Assembly (NCBI RefSeq): GCF_000153185.1
Contig: NZ_CH724150.1
Coordinates: 487,123-551,122, forward strand
Origin: Reinekea blandensis MED297
Lineage (GTDB): Bacteria; Pseudomonadota; Gammaproteobacteria; Pseudomonadales; Natronospirillaceae
Reading direction: 5' to 3'
DNA: 64,000 bases
Shown here: one piece after another, positions 27,140 through 36,878 of the stretch
Numbering within the stretch: the first letter of the stretch is position 1
How the letters are laid out: each line of letters opens with the position of its first letter
Position numbers and translations under genes: made by a program
The notes under the pieces: generated by a model
Told to the model about the DNA's origin: nothing
What the model saw: only the letters and a program-made list of their open reading frames with translations
The model's database searches: none

Positions 27140-27533
27140 GTTTTTTATCTAGTGTCGTAGGCATACCATTAAATGGCCGCCCAAATCCGTCGTATAGATA
27201 CAAATAGCCGTAAGCTCGAGTTGTATCTCCTGATTTCCAGCCAGATAAAACTAGCCGATAAACCAACTCAGGTACCTTTTCCACATATAAATCTATAATT
27301 ATTAAGTCATCATGAAAAATCACATTACTAGAGGTAAAAGGTATTCGTTGAGTTTTTTCACCAATATCGCTTCTAATAAATTGGCCACTTAAATCGGAAC
27401 TGATGTTCACCGTTAATTCCGCTTGCCCCTGTACTGACTCCCAAGTACCGACATAATCTAATTGTTCCAGTGCAACTGCCGCTAGAACCTTACTTAGAGC
27501 TAGCAATATGATTAGCAATAAAACCCTTTTCAT
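27135..27533 (-). CDS. Small secreted hypothetical protein, 132 aa
   Basis: Not recognised. A signal peptide (MKRVLLLIILLALSKVLAA) exports it; the mature part, about 110 residues, is rich in beta-type alternation (LTVNISSDLSGQFI, NVIFHDDLIIIDLYV, YGYLYLYDGFG), like a small beta barrel or lipocalin-like fold. AT-rich codon use, isolated position and the attC-like site overlapping its stop suggest an integron gene cassette. GTTAAGG 14 bases before the ATG could be the right-hand box of the preceding attC. Confidence 0.65.
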   Translation of the reverse strand: MKRVLLLIILLALSKVLAAVALEQLDYVGTWESVQGQAELTVNISSDLSGQFIRSDIGEKTQRIPFTSSNVIFHDDLIIIDLYVEKVPELVYRLVLSGWKSGDTTRAYGYLYLYDGFGRPFNGMPTTLDKKH

Positions 27534-28020
27534 ACTAAAACCTTAACAGTTTCTTCATAGGCCACCGCCCAAATATTCCTGCTCTGCATATACATCTCTT
27601 AATTTTAGGCTCATAACACTGTTCCCCTGTCATACTGCGACCTCTACAGATACATGTCAATTTGGCACACCTAAAAATTAGCGGGTGCTCATTTATTTCA
27701 GATACATGCGTGCCTGTAAGCCTCATAGTACTGACCCGAATGCTTTGTAATTCAATTACTTAGTTTCTTCACTCCCATGTTTTCGTGCTTGCGCCCATAT
27801 ATCCGGCGATCCCCATAAAGTCACCCATCACTGCTTTGCATGATTGATGTCAAAAGACGTTTCTGCTCTTAGTGTTATGAGGCTTTGAAAAAGAATGAAT
27901 AGATCGGGTCCGATCCTGGTTGGGGGTGCGTAGAAAGGGGGTATTCGCCATTCGGCAGGCCAGTAAAAATTGCAGCGGATTGAAGCTCTGCCAAATAGCA
28001 GGCCAAGTGCCAAAAAGTGA
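27534..28020. other. 487-bp stretch without a supported gene
   Basis: Two short open minus-strand frames (27535-27726, 27828-28013) show no domain, ribosome site or codon pattern that I trust. I see no RNA gene or strong hairpin. Confidence 0.4.
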
Positions 28021-29616
28021 TCACCCTCTCGGGTGACCTTCTTTCATCACTTTAAAGAGCGACTGGCTTAACCGACCGGCTCGTTGCAGTTGCTTTTTCA
28101 TACTGGCCCGGTTGTCGCTCGACAAGCGACGTCGGTTCAGTTGAATCTGCACCCCGTCGGCATAATGCTCATTGATCAGCGACATCAGTAACTCGGTATT
28201 AAAATGCGTTTTCTGCTCGGCCACGCAAACGGGGATAAGCGTTTGCAGGTTGAGCTGTTCGGCATTGTAGGCGAGCGCGTCGGCAATCAGTCGCTCCTTG
28301 AGGCTTTTCGGTTGCTCGTAATCGTAGGGTGGCTGCCATTCGCTGGCCGGTTTAAGCAGATCGATCTGATTCAGCACGCCGATGACCACCGGTCGCCGAC
28401 GGGAGCGGTTGGCAGGCTGTTGAAAGTAGTCGTCCAACTGTGCTTTGAACTCGACATCCAGGGCTCTGGAAGGTTGATTGGCTTTCAGCAGCCACAGGAC
28501 AACGTCGGCGTTGACCACTTCGCTCAACACCCGATCGCTGGTTTTCTGCTGACCGTCCAGGCCCGGCAGATCAACCAAGGTTAAAACGTCCGTTCCGTCA
28601 TCGGGCTCGGTGTTGTTCGGCTCGGTGTCGGCATTGTGTTTCCGGCACTGGTAGGTCACCACCCTGTCGGTAGACGGTAATCGGTTGACCTCGGCATCCA
28701 CCGACTGCGTTAAGGCATTCACGACCGACGATTTACCGGAACTGACCTGCCCGACCAGACAAAGCCGCAAAGGTTCGAGCGCTGGTGCCTGACGTTGCTT
28801 ATCGGCATTGGCGACTTCGCTGGGCACCAGTTCACTGTCTGAAATCACGAAACGCCCGCTGTACAGATCGATGCCGACCGATGCGACTTCCTGCAGCAGA
28901 TACTTTTTCAGTTTCATCTGCGAGGCCGAGTTTATTTTATTAAACAAGTCCCCAAATATCGCCCGTCGGATTTCTCCGGTGACGGCCGATACCGGGTTCA
29001 ATAACCGATAGATGCGATGCGCGTCGGACATGACCTTGTAGGCGGACAAACCGGTTTTCAGTGTCTCCCGTTTGTCGTAGCCGTACTTGACGTATGACAG
29101 CTTTAGATTCTCGACAAATGGCAGGCTCTCGCGGATCTCAACCCGGTAACGCCGGCTGATCTCTTCAATCAACGCCAGTGTTTCGACCACCGAGAAATCA
29201 AAATCCCCTTTGTTGTAGGCGTGCGCAATATTCTGCAGCAGCGTTTGAGCCACCGGTAACAGTTCGGTCCATTCTGAGCTGGCTTTGAGTTGCTCTTCCA
29301 GCCAGATGTTCTGTGCCTGCCACACCGAATGATCAAACTCGCTCCAGTTTTCAGACGCCTCAATGCTCATGTCTTGGACGGACTGATCGACCGATTTCAT
29401 TTGCCGGTAGTGAATCACGACAGACATCAGGTAACCAATCAGAAACGTGGCGACAAAAATCACCAGTAACATCAGCCAGTGACCATTCTGAATCACATAA
29501 ATCATGCCGAACACCAACAGTGTTAACACCGGGGCAATGAGTCCGAACAGCAGGAACGGCAGCAGCCAACGGGTGTCACTGAGTAACGTTTTAGTGATCC
29601 GGGTGGTTTTCGTCAA
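28021..29616 (-). CDS. Membrane-anchored TRAFAC GTPase, second of a pair
   Basis: A 531-residue GTPase. Two hydrophobic segments near the N-terminus (about residues 17-35 and 43-65) place it in the inner membrane; a long helical stalk (about 90-250) follows; the G domain occupies about 268-450 with Walker A GQVSSGKSS, G3 DLPG, and G4 NQID. The C-terminus is basic. I chose the TTG at 29616 because GAGGAG lies nine bases before it; a TTG at 29643 has no such site. It overlaps the upstream GTPase gene by 26 bp, so the two are co-translated. The layout (membrane hairpin, stalk, G domain) is reminiscent of dynamin-like or YcjX/YcjF-type proteins, function unknown. Confidence 0.82.
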   Translation of the reverse strand: MTKTTRITKTLLSDTRWLLPFLLFGLIAPVLTLLVFGMIYVIQNGHWLMLLVIFVATFLIGYLMSVVIHYRQMKSVDQSVQDMSIEASENWSEFDHSVWQAQNIWLEEQLKASSEWTELLPVAQTLLQNIAHAYNKGDFDFSVVETLALIEEISRRYRVEIRESLPFVENLKLSYVKYGYDKRETLKTGLSAYKVMSDAHRIYRLLNPVSAVTGEIRRAIFGDLFNKINSASQMKLKKYLLQEVASVGIDLYSGRFVISDSELVPSEVANADKQRQAPALEPLRLCLVGQVSSGKSSVVNALTQSVDAEVNRLPSTDRVVTYQCRKHNADTEPNNTEPDDGTDVLTLVDLPGLDGQQKTSDRVLSEVVNADVVLWLLKANQPSRALDVEFKAQLDDYFQQPANRSRRRPVVIGVLNQIDLLKPASEWQPPYDYEQPKSLKERLIADALAYNAEQLNLQTLIPVCVAEQKTHFNTELLMSLINEHYADGVQIQLNRRRLSSDNRASMKKQLQRAGRLSQSLFKVMKEGHPRG

Positions 29617-30811
29617 AACCAGACACTCCTCTGACACTGGCAAATGCGTCCTGGTAAGCCTTTTTCAGCTCTTCGGCAGAGACGGGTTCGTTGCGGCTTT
29701 TATGATACATGTACAGGCATCCGAGACGCCCGAGCGCGAAGGTCGAACTGAAGCTGATCGCCGCAGCCGATGCCGCGCCGATGGTCTGGCCATAAACCGG
29801 AATAAACTTCACCAGTTGCCTCAGACCCAGTTTCACCGAGTACTGAACGCCGAAGCCCGCGCCCAGCGTCGCCATCAGCTCTGCCATTTCTTTTTTGCCC
29901 CAAGGCACACCGTAGTGCTCGGCAATACTGTGCAGCATTTTAGTTTGCAGTACCGGCACCGAGACCAGACCCACCGCCGGAAACGCATCGCTCGAACCGG
30001 CTGCTGTTGCGTACCAGAGCAGCTCCTTCTGCATGACCTTAAAGCTTTTATGCTCGCTGTCGGCGGCGGTGGTTTCACTGTGCAGGAAGGCGACAATCGG
30101 CAGGAACTCGCTCAGCTTGGCGATCAGATCGCGATGATCGCTGTCTTCGGCAGCACTGTGCTCATCATCCAGTTCCACGGCCACACTCTCAACGGGTTTG
30201 CCCCACACCGATTCAACCTGGCGCTGGTTGTAAGCCCTGCAGGATGCCAGTTCTTCGGTGCTGCCGAGGCTCGCTTTTCCGGTATGCACCAGCAACACCT
30301 GGTTGACCTTTTTCGAAGCACGCACCTGTTTTAATGCGGCCAGCACGGCGCTCTGCTCGGGTTCGTCCAGTTTCATCACCAGCACCACGGCATTGGCATT
30401 GAGGCTCAGAGCGTCAATGTCTTCTGTGGCGTCATAGTCGGCTTCACCCAGACCGCGGGTATCGATAAAACGGCACACCGGTTTATCGCTCGGAAAGTCG
30501 TAATGGTAGGAGCGATCGGTACATGGCCTGAAACCGAGACCGATCTCGATCCGGTCGATGCCGGTCACGGCCTTGATCAGCGACGACTTGCCAGCCCCCG
30601 TTTTCCCGAGCAGCCATAAGGTCGGCAGGAATTCCGGTTTGATCGCTTTAATCTGGTCGATTTCCGGGTTGCGGCCGGGTTTCACAATGCGGCCTGTGAC
30701 TTTGCGCAGTTGGCTGCCTAGCCGCCGCGTTCGCGCGGCCATACCCGGCTGGCCGTCACTGGAGGATGGCGATGACGGTTTATCGGTGTCGGATTCATCG
30801 GTAGACGACAT
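29591..30811 (-). CDS. GTPase with DUF697 (YcjF-like) C-terminus, first of a pair
   Basis: A 406-residue protein. A Ser/Asp-rich disordered N-terminus (1-25) precedes a G domain (about 60-240) with Walker A GKTGAGKSS, switch-II DTRG, and G4 as HTGK in LLVHTGKAS instead of NKxD. The C-terminal 140 residues hold hydrophobic Gly/Ala-rich helices (LVKFIPVYGQTIGAASAAA) typical of DUF697. Coupled by overlap to the following membrane GTPase. Such GTPase/DUF697 pairs recur in gammaproteobacteria without an assigned role; a membrane-stress or membrane-shaping function is only a guess. Confidence 0.83.
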   Translation of the reverse strand: MSSTDESDTDKPSSPSSSDGQPGMAARTRRLGSQLRKVTGRIVKPGRNPEIDQIKAIKPEFLPTLWLLGKTGAGKSSLIKAVTGIDRIEIGLGFRPCTDRSYHYDFPSDKPVCRFIDTRGLGEADYDATEDIDALSLNANAVVLVMKLDEPEQSAVLAALKQVRASKKVNQVLLVHTGKASLGSTEELASCRAYNQRQVESVWGKPVESVAVELDDEHSAAEDSDHRDLIAKLSEFLPIVAFLHSETTAADSEHKSFKVMQKELLWYATAAGSSDAFPAVGLVSVPVLQTKMLHSIAEHYGVPWGKKEMAELMATLGAGFGVQYSVKLGLRQLVKFIPVYGQTIGAASAAAISFSSTFALGRLGCLYMYHKSRNEPVSAEELKKAYQDAFASVRGVSGFDENHPDH

Positions 30812-31005
30812 AACGACCTTTTCTCTATGAGCTGAACAGTCTCACTCTGCGTTTCCGATCGGGCGGGCGCAGGCGCTGTGTAATTAAGACTCACATAAGA
30901 TACCACGGTTTAACATCGCCCAAAGGTCATTGCGACGAGCCATCCTGCTCGATTCCGCACCCGCCGGCGGTAAACACGGGCAACGGCCGGTTACCGCCTG
31001 GATTT

Positions 31006-31071
31006 CAGCGCCTGATGACGGGTCGCGGCTTCGAACAGAATTCGTTTTATCGGTTTCAGTCGCTTTCTATC
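31006..31071 (-). pseudogene. Fragment of an SbcC-like gene
   Basis: On the minus strand 22 codons encode DRKRLKPIKRILFEAATRHQ and two more residues. The intact SbcC-like protein (44687-47338) has DRERLDQMKRILFDAATRHQ at about residues 830-849, right after Walker B, so 14-15 of the first 20 residues agree. The DNA also aligns (31014-31060 against about 44792-44840). The fragment has no start or upstream domain and ends at a stop 30993. Confidence 0.7.
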
Positions 31072-31115
31072 ATTGCTCAGTAAACACAACGGAAAGGTGG
31101 CAGAGGCTTGCACCG

Positions 31116-31193
31116 ATGCCGGTGTTTGCCTTGAACGATAAAGTGGTCGCTGCCCTGTCGGTTTATCTGAAGGTATTGGAAGGAACTCGGTAG
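31116..31193 (+). pseudogene. 3' fragment of the cytochrome c gene
   Basis: The 25 codons from MPVFALND to the stop match the end of the 22001-22294 cytochrome (MPVFDMNE...AALSVYLNVLEGTR there, AALSVYLKVLEGTR here). No haem-binding CxxCH precedes it. The similarity continues past the stop to about 31255, including TTGGCAACTCAGCTCCGC. It is a broken duplicate. Confidence 0.75.
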
Positions 31194-31276
31194 GTTTGGA
31201 AGCGAAACGAAGCTGAATGCCAGTTGGCAACTCAGCTCCGCAACGCTTCGCTTACTTGAAAGTACTGAAGTGTTCT

Positions 31277-32275
31277 TTACAGCGCCATGGCCGCGTCAAA
31301 CACGACGTGCGTATAGGCACCTTCCGGCTCTTTGGTAATCACCGGTGCAGAATCGCTGCTCAACAGAACATCGACGGTGCGCTGATAAGCTTCGGGTTCC
31401 AGGTAGCCAATGCCTTTATCGCTGGCACTCAACAGCTTGGCGACTTCGGTCATCATACGAACCTGATGATCTTCTGTCTGGGCGCCGGTATCGTCGTATT
31501 CCAGAACAATCATGGCCGCTTCTTCAGGATTTTCCTTCGCCCATTCCCAACCGGCAATACTGGCTTTCAGGAACTTCGCGTAGGCGTCCACTTTGGCCGG
31601 ATCTTCCAACGTGTCTTCCATCACGTACAAGCCATCTTCCAGCGTCGCTACACCTTCGTCTTCGTATTTGAACAGAATCAGTTCATCCGGTGTCAGTCCA
31701 CCGTCCAGCACCTGACCGTACTCGTTGTATGTCATGGTCGAAACGCAGTCGGCCTGACCCTGGAAAATCGGGTCTACGTTAAAGCCCTGCTTCAACACGG
31801 TCACGCCGTCACCGCCATTGGTTTCATAACCGAGTTTGGACATCCAGCTCAGGAACGGATACTCGTTACCGAAAAACCAAACGCCGAGGGTTTTGCCACC
31901 AAAATCTTCAGGACTGGCAATACCGCTGGATTTTAAACACGTGAGCATCATGCCGGACTTACCGTATATCTGCCCGATGTTCACCATACCCAGGCCTTTT
32001 TCCCGGGTTGCCAACGCTGACGGCATCCAATCGACGATGACATCTGCACCGCCACCGGCCAATACTTGCGCAGGCGCGATGTCCGGACCGCCAGGCTTAA
32101 TGGTCAGGTCGATTCCTTCGTCTTCGTAAAATCCTTTTTCCAGTGCGACGTAATAGCCGGCAAATTGCGCCTGTGTCACCCACTTCAGTTGCAGTGTCAG
32201 TTGATCCGCCGCATGCGCGAGCGTACCCGCGGTTATTGCTGCGCCAACGGCCAGGCTTGCTATCATTTTTTTCAT
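31277..32275 (-). CDS. ABC importer substrate-binding protein (NMT1/THI5-like), pyrimidine type
   Basis: A 332-residue periplasmic binding protein with signal peptide (residues 1-22, ending AHA). The mature start LTLQLKWVTQAQFAGYYVALEKG is the signature of the NMT1/THI5-like family that binds pyrimidines, hydroxymethylpyrimidine, riboflavin or related heterocycles. Last gene of a minus-strand operon with two permeases, an ATPase and dihydropyrimidinase, so uracil, thymine or a related base or hydantoin is the likely ligand. Confidence 0.87.
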   Translation of the reverse strand: MKKMIASLAVGAAITAGTLAHAADQLTLQLKWVTQAQFAGYYVALEKGFYEDEGIDLTIKPGGPDIAPAQVLAGGGADVIVDWMPSALATREKGLGMVNIGQIYGKSGMMLTCLKSSGIASPEDFGGKTLGVWFFGNEYPFLSWMSKLGYETNGGDGVTVLKQGFNVDPIFQGQADCVSTMTYNEYGQVLDGGLTPDELILFKYEDEGVATLEDGLYVMEDTLEDPAKVDAYAKFLKASIAGWEWAKENPEEAAMIVLEYDDTGAQTEDHQVRMMTEVAKLLSASDKGIGYLEPEAYQRTVDVLLSSDSAPVITKEPEGAYTHVVFDAAMAL

Positions 32276-32314
32276 GCAGAGTTCCTCGTCGATTTCCTGA
32301 TTAACGGTGTGTTG

Positions 32315-33274
32315 TTAAGGCTGAGCATTGCGCACGGATGCATGCCAGAACAGCAAACGACGCTCCAACAAAGCCAACGCACCATAGCTGATGGACCCGG
32401 CCAGGGCGGCAACCACGATGGTGGCCCAGACCATGTCCATATTCATCCGACCGACTTCGGTCGAAATTCTGAAACCCATTCCAACAATGGGCGTACCAAA
32501 AAATTCCGCGACAATGGCGCCAATAAGGGCCAGCGTGGCGTTAATTTTTAAGGCATTAAAAATGTAAGGCAGCGCTTGCGGTAACTGCGTTGTGGTAAAT
32601 TTTTGCGCGCTTTTTGCAGCGTAGGTGTGCATCAGGTCTTTATGCAGTGCATCGACCGATTGCAGCCCGGTCAAGGTGTTAATGAACATCGGGAAGAACG
32701 TCATGACCACAATAACCGCCGCTTTCGATGGCCAGTCAAACCCAAACCACATCACCATGATGGGCGCGATACCGACAATCGGAATCGCCGAGACGAAGTT
32801 CCCCAACGGCACCAGCCCGAGTTCGAGAAACCGGCTTTTGACCGCCAACTGCGCCACAATAAAACCGGACACACAGCCGATGACATACCCGGCCAAAACT
32901 GCTTTTAAGAACGTCTGTTTAAAGTCCGCCCATAACACCGGCCCGTTGTTGAACAACGCCAGCACTATATCGCTCGGCGCGGGCAACAGAACGGAGGGCA
33001 CACTGTAGCCGCGCGTCAGGGTTTGCCAGATCGTTAGCAGCACTACGGCAAACAAACCAGGCACCACCAGTTTAAACAGTCGATTCGCATTCGGTTGCGC
33101 ATCCAACCATCGTGTCATCTCATTCATTAACCGCGTGGCTGACGCAACAAAGAAAATCAACAGCAGCCACCAGGCTGGTGCGGCCGTCATAAAGCCTTCA
33201 CTTAACGTAAGGGAAGCACCGACCTGTACCAACACAATCAGCACACTCAAGGCCGTCAATAGAGTCGACTTCAT
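32315..33274 (-). CDS. ABC importer permease (BPD_transp type)
   Basis: A 319-residue inner-membrane permease with about six to eight membrane helices. The typical EAA-like loop is visible as DLMHTYAAKSAQKFTTTQLPQALPYIF, and the end has GRMNMDMVWATIVV. It overlaps the preceding permease gene by 4 bp (ATGA), and the binding protein follows after 40 bp. Pairs with the next permease to form a heterodimeric channel. Confidence 0.88.
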   Translation of the reverse strand: MKSTLLTALSVLIVLVQVGASLTLSEGFMTAAPAWWLLLIFFVASATRLMNEMTRWLDAQPNANRLFKLVVPGLFAVVLLTIWQTLTRGYSVPSVLLPAPSDIVLALFNNGPVLWADFKQTFLKAVLAGYVIGCVSGFIVAQLAVKSRFLELGLVPLGNFVSAIPIVGIAPIMVMWFGFDWPSKAAVIVVMTFFPMFINTLTGLQSVDALHKDLMHTYAAKSAQKFTTTQLPQALPYIFNALKINATLALIGAIVAEFFGTPIVGMGFRISTEVGRMNMDMVWATIVVAALAGSISYGALALLERRLLFWHASVRNAQP

Positions 33275-34152
33275 GCCTGATACCCCCGCTTACGCAACAT
33301 CAGTTTTTCCAGAACGGAGACACAAAACACCAAGGAGGCTCCCAGCAACGACGCCATCAACAGTGCCGACCAGATCTGCACGGTTTGGCCGTAATATGAG
33401 CCGCTGAGCAACCGTGCGCCTAAACCGCCCTGCGATCCGGTGGGCAGCTCGGCGACAATGGCACCGACCAACGCGGAGGCGATGGCGATTTTCAAACTGG
33501 CAAACAAATAGGGTTGTGCCGAATACCAGCGAACCTTCCAGAACAACTGACTGGACGATGCAAAGTAGGTTTGCATCAGTTCCATGTGCAGACGGTCGGC
33601 GGAGCGTAAACCTTTCACCATGCCAATGGTGACCGGGAAAAACGACAGGTACATGGCAATGACCGCTTTCGGAAAAATACCGGTAATGCTCATCGCGCCG
33701 AGCACCACAACGATGATCGGTGCAATCGCCAAAATCGGGATGGTCTGACTGGCAATCACCCAAGGCATAAAGCTCGACTCTAGCGTCCGGTTATGCACAA
33801 TGCCGACGGCAATCAAAATGCCCAACACCGTGCCCAGCGCAAACCCCAACAAGGTGGACTGCAACGTCACGATGGTATGAAACACCAGTGAACGCTTAGA
33901 ACTGGGTTTGGTTTGAAACACCGTCTTCACCCACTCCTGAACCACCTGATGCGGCGGCGGTAACATGGGGCGTTTAACCGCATAGGCCTGCTGAACAATG
34001 TCCGTCAGTTGCCAGCTCTGATTTTTCCGTTCGTAGGTTTTAATCAACTGCTGACCGTTTAACCATAATGCCGCCAGATACCAGATCGCGATGACGGCAA
34101 TCACCGTTGATAGCACCGCAAACCAGGAGCGGTGATGCAATGGGGTTTGCAT
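33271..34152 (-). CDS. ABC importer permease (BPD_transp type)
   Basis: A 293-residue permease, similar in layout to its neighbour: an N-terminal single helix, then a six-helix transport domain with the cytoplasmic loop ELMQTYFASSSQLFWKVRW that docks the ATPase. The stop overlaps the next permease start by 4 bp and the ATPase gene is 14 bp upstream. Belongs to the pyrimidine-type importer. Confidence 0.88.
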   Translation of the reverse strand: MQTPLHHRSWFAVLSTVIAVIAIWYLAALWLNGQQLIKTYERKNQSWQLTDIVQQAYAVKRPMLPPPHQVVQEWVKTVFQTKPSSKRSLVFHTIVTLQSTLLGFALGTVLGILIAVGIVHNRTLESSFMPWVIASQTIPILAIAPIIVVVLGAMSITGIFPKAVIAMYLSFFPVTIGMVKGLRSADRLHMELMQTYFASSSQLFWKVRWYSAQPYLFASLKIAIASALVGAIVAELPTGSQGGLGARLLSGSYYGQTVQIWSALLMASLLGASLVFCVSVLEKLMLRKRGYQA

Positions 34153-34166
34153 AAGTCGCTCCTGTT

Positions 34167-34997
34167 TCAGTCGATGGCGTGCTCATCGGCCAGCGCGGCA
34201 CGAATCTCGGCCGCCAGCTGATGAAAGGCTTCGGTATCGCGCAAGGCGAGTGTTTTCAATTTCGGTAACGGACTTTCGATGACTTTGGTAATCCGACCCG
34301 GCCGTGGTGACATCACCACAATATGGGTCGACAACAGCACTGCTTCGGCAATGGAGTGCGTCACAAACACTACCGTTTTCTTGGTCTGCTCCCAGATTTT
34401 CAGCAGCTCCATGTTCATATGGTCGCGGGTGATTTCATCGAGCGCGCCAAAGGGTTCGTCCATGAGCATCAGTTCCGGTTCAATGCACAAGGCTCGCGCA
34501 ATGGACGCGCGCTGCTGCATCCCACCGGAGAGCTGCCAGGGATATTTCTGATGAAAATCCTGTAAGCCGACCATAGTCAGATACTTATCGATCTGGCTGG
34601 TCTGATGCGCCGCCGACTGCCCACTGATTTCCATGGGTACCGCGCAATTTTTGGCAATGGTGCGCCAGGGCAACAGCGCCGGTGCCTGAAATACGTAGCC
34701 ATACAGACGGTTCTTGCGCGCGTCTTCCGGGCTGGTGCCATCGACTTTAATGGAACCGGCGGTTTGCCGCTCCAGATCGGCGATGACCCGTAACAGCGTT
34801 GTTTTACCGCAGCCGGAGGGTCCGATAAACGAGACAAAATCGCCCTGACGAATGGTCAGATTAATATCGGACAGTGCGTGCACCGGTCCATCATTGGTTT
34901 GAAAGACCAGTGACAGATCGTCAATTTCAATCATTTTCCGATGGCTGACTGCCTCGACCGCCGGTTCGGTTTCTTTCACAGCTAATTGCATGCTCAT
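34167..34997 (-). CDS. ABC importer ATP-binding subunit
   Basis: A 276-residue ATPase of the nitrate/sulfonate/taurine-pyrimidine importer branch. Walker A GPSGCGKTT (about residues 59-67), signature LSGGMQQRAS, Walker B LMLMDEPFGALDE, and H-loop VTHSIAEAV are intact. Starts at ATG 34997 (a second ATG two codons on is possible) 18 bp after dihydropyrimidinase. It powers uptake through the two permeases of the operon. Confidence 0.92.
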   Translation of the reverse strand: MSMQLAVKETEPAVEAVSHRKMIEIDDLSLVFQTNDGPVHALSDINLTIRQGDFVSFIGPSGCGKTTLLRVIADLERQTAGSIKVDGTSPEDARKNRLYGYVFQAPALLPWRTIAKNCAVPMEISGQSAAHQTSQIDKYLTMVGLQDFHQKYPWQLSGGMQQRASIARALCIEPELMLMDEPFGALDEITRDHMNMELLKIWEQTKKTVVFVTHSIAEAVLLSTHIVVMSPRPGRITKVIESPLPKLKTLALRDTEAFHQLAAEIRAALADEHAID

Positions 34998-35015
34998 GCC
35001 TCAGTCCGAATCAGA

Positions 35016-36521
<1,506 letters not shown>

Positions 36522-36532
36522 CTATGCAATCA

Positions 36533-36550
36533 TTTGACCAACTGGACAAA
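36533..36550 (-). promoter_or_regulatory. RutR-type box before the dihydropyrimidinase operon
   Basis: TTTGACCA-AC-TGGACAAA, differing from the RutR consensus TTGACCAnnTGGTCAA at one position. It lies about 80 bp before the dihydropyrimidinase ATG. Confidence 0.75.
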
Positions 36551-36795
36551 ACGTTATTAAAAATTTTTCTTTCTTCAGTTAAACCGCGGAAAAGAGTCAA
36601 TAACCTTTACCGCGATGGTTTTTTGATTCGGATAAAAACTGTTTAGAAATTGACCCATGTTAGGGCGTTATGATTCGCCTTTGGTGCGCTTTGCCATCGT
36701 TGCCGTTCCAGATAAATCAAATCCATAAGCAATCTGGAAAGGCGCTTGAAACTTTTCTCTTTAAGAAACAATCACTTACTTTTTTTATTGTTATC

Positions 36796-36814
36796 TTTTG
36801 TCCAATTGGTCAAT
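36796..36814 (+). promoter_or_regulatory. RutR-type box before the beta-ureidopropionase gene
   Basis: TTTTGTCCA-AT-TGGTCAAT, one mismatch to TTGACCAnnTGGTCAA, 64 bp before the ATG at 36879. The two boxes in the 424-bp divergent region serve opposite transcripts. No other gene is seen in that region. Confidence 0.75.
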
Positions 36815-36878
36815 AGATTGCAGAGCGAATTCGTTGTTATAAAGAATTCGTTCGTTCGACAGAAACGCGGAGTGAGCT

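Larger units (their letters stand above)
30812..31276. other. 465-bp relic-bearing stretch
   Basis: No intact gene. It contains, in order, a minus-strand SbcC-like fragment (31006-31071), a plus-strand cytochrome c fragment (31116-31193) and the duplicated flank to about 31255. See those entries. Confidence 0.7.

Noticed and set aside
27535..28013. Two short minus-strand frames
   Set aside because: Many Cys/Trp in random order and no translation signals; likely noise.
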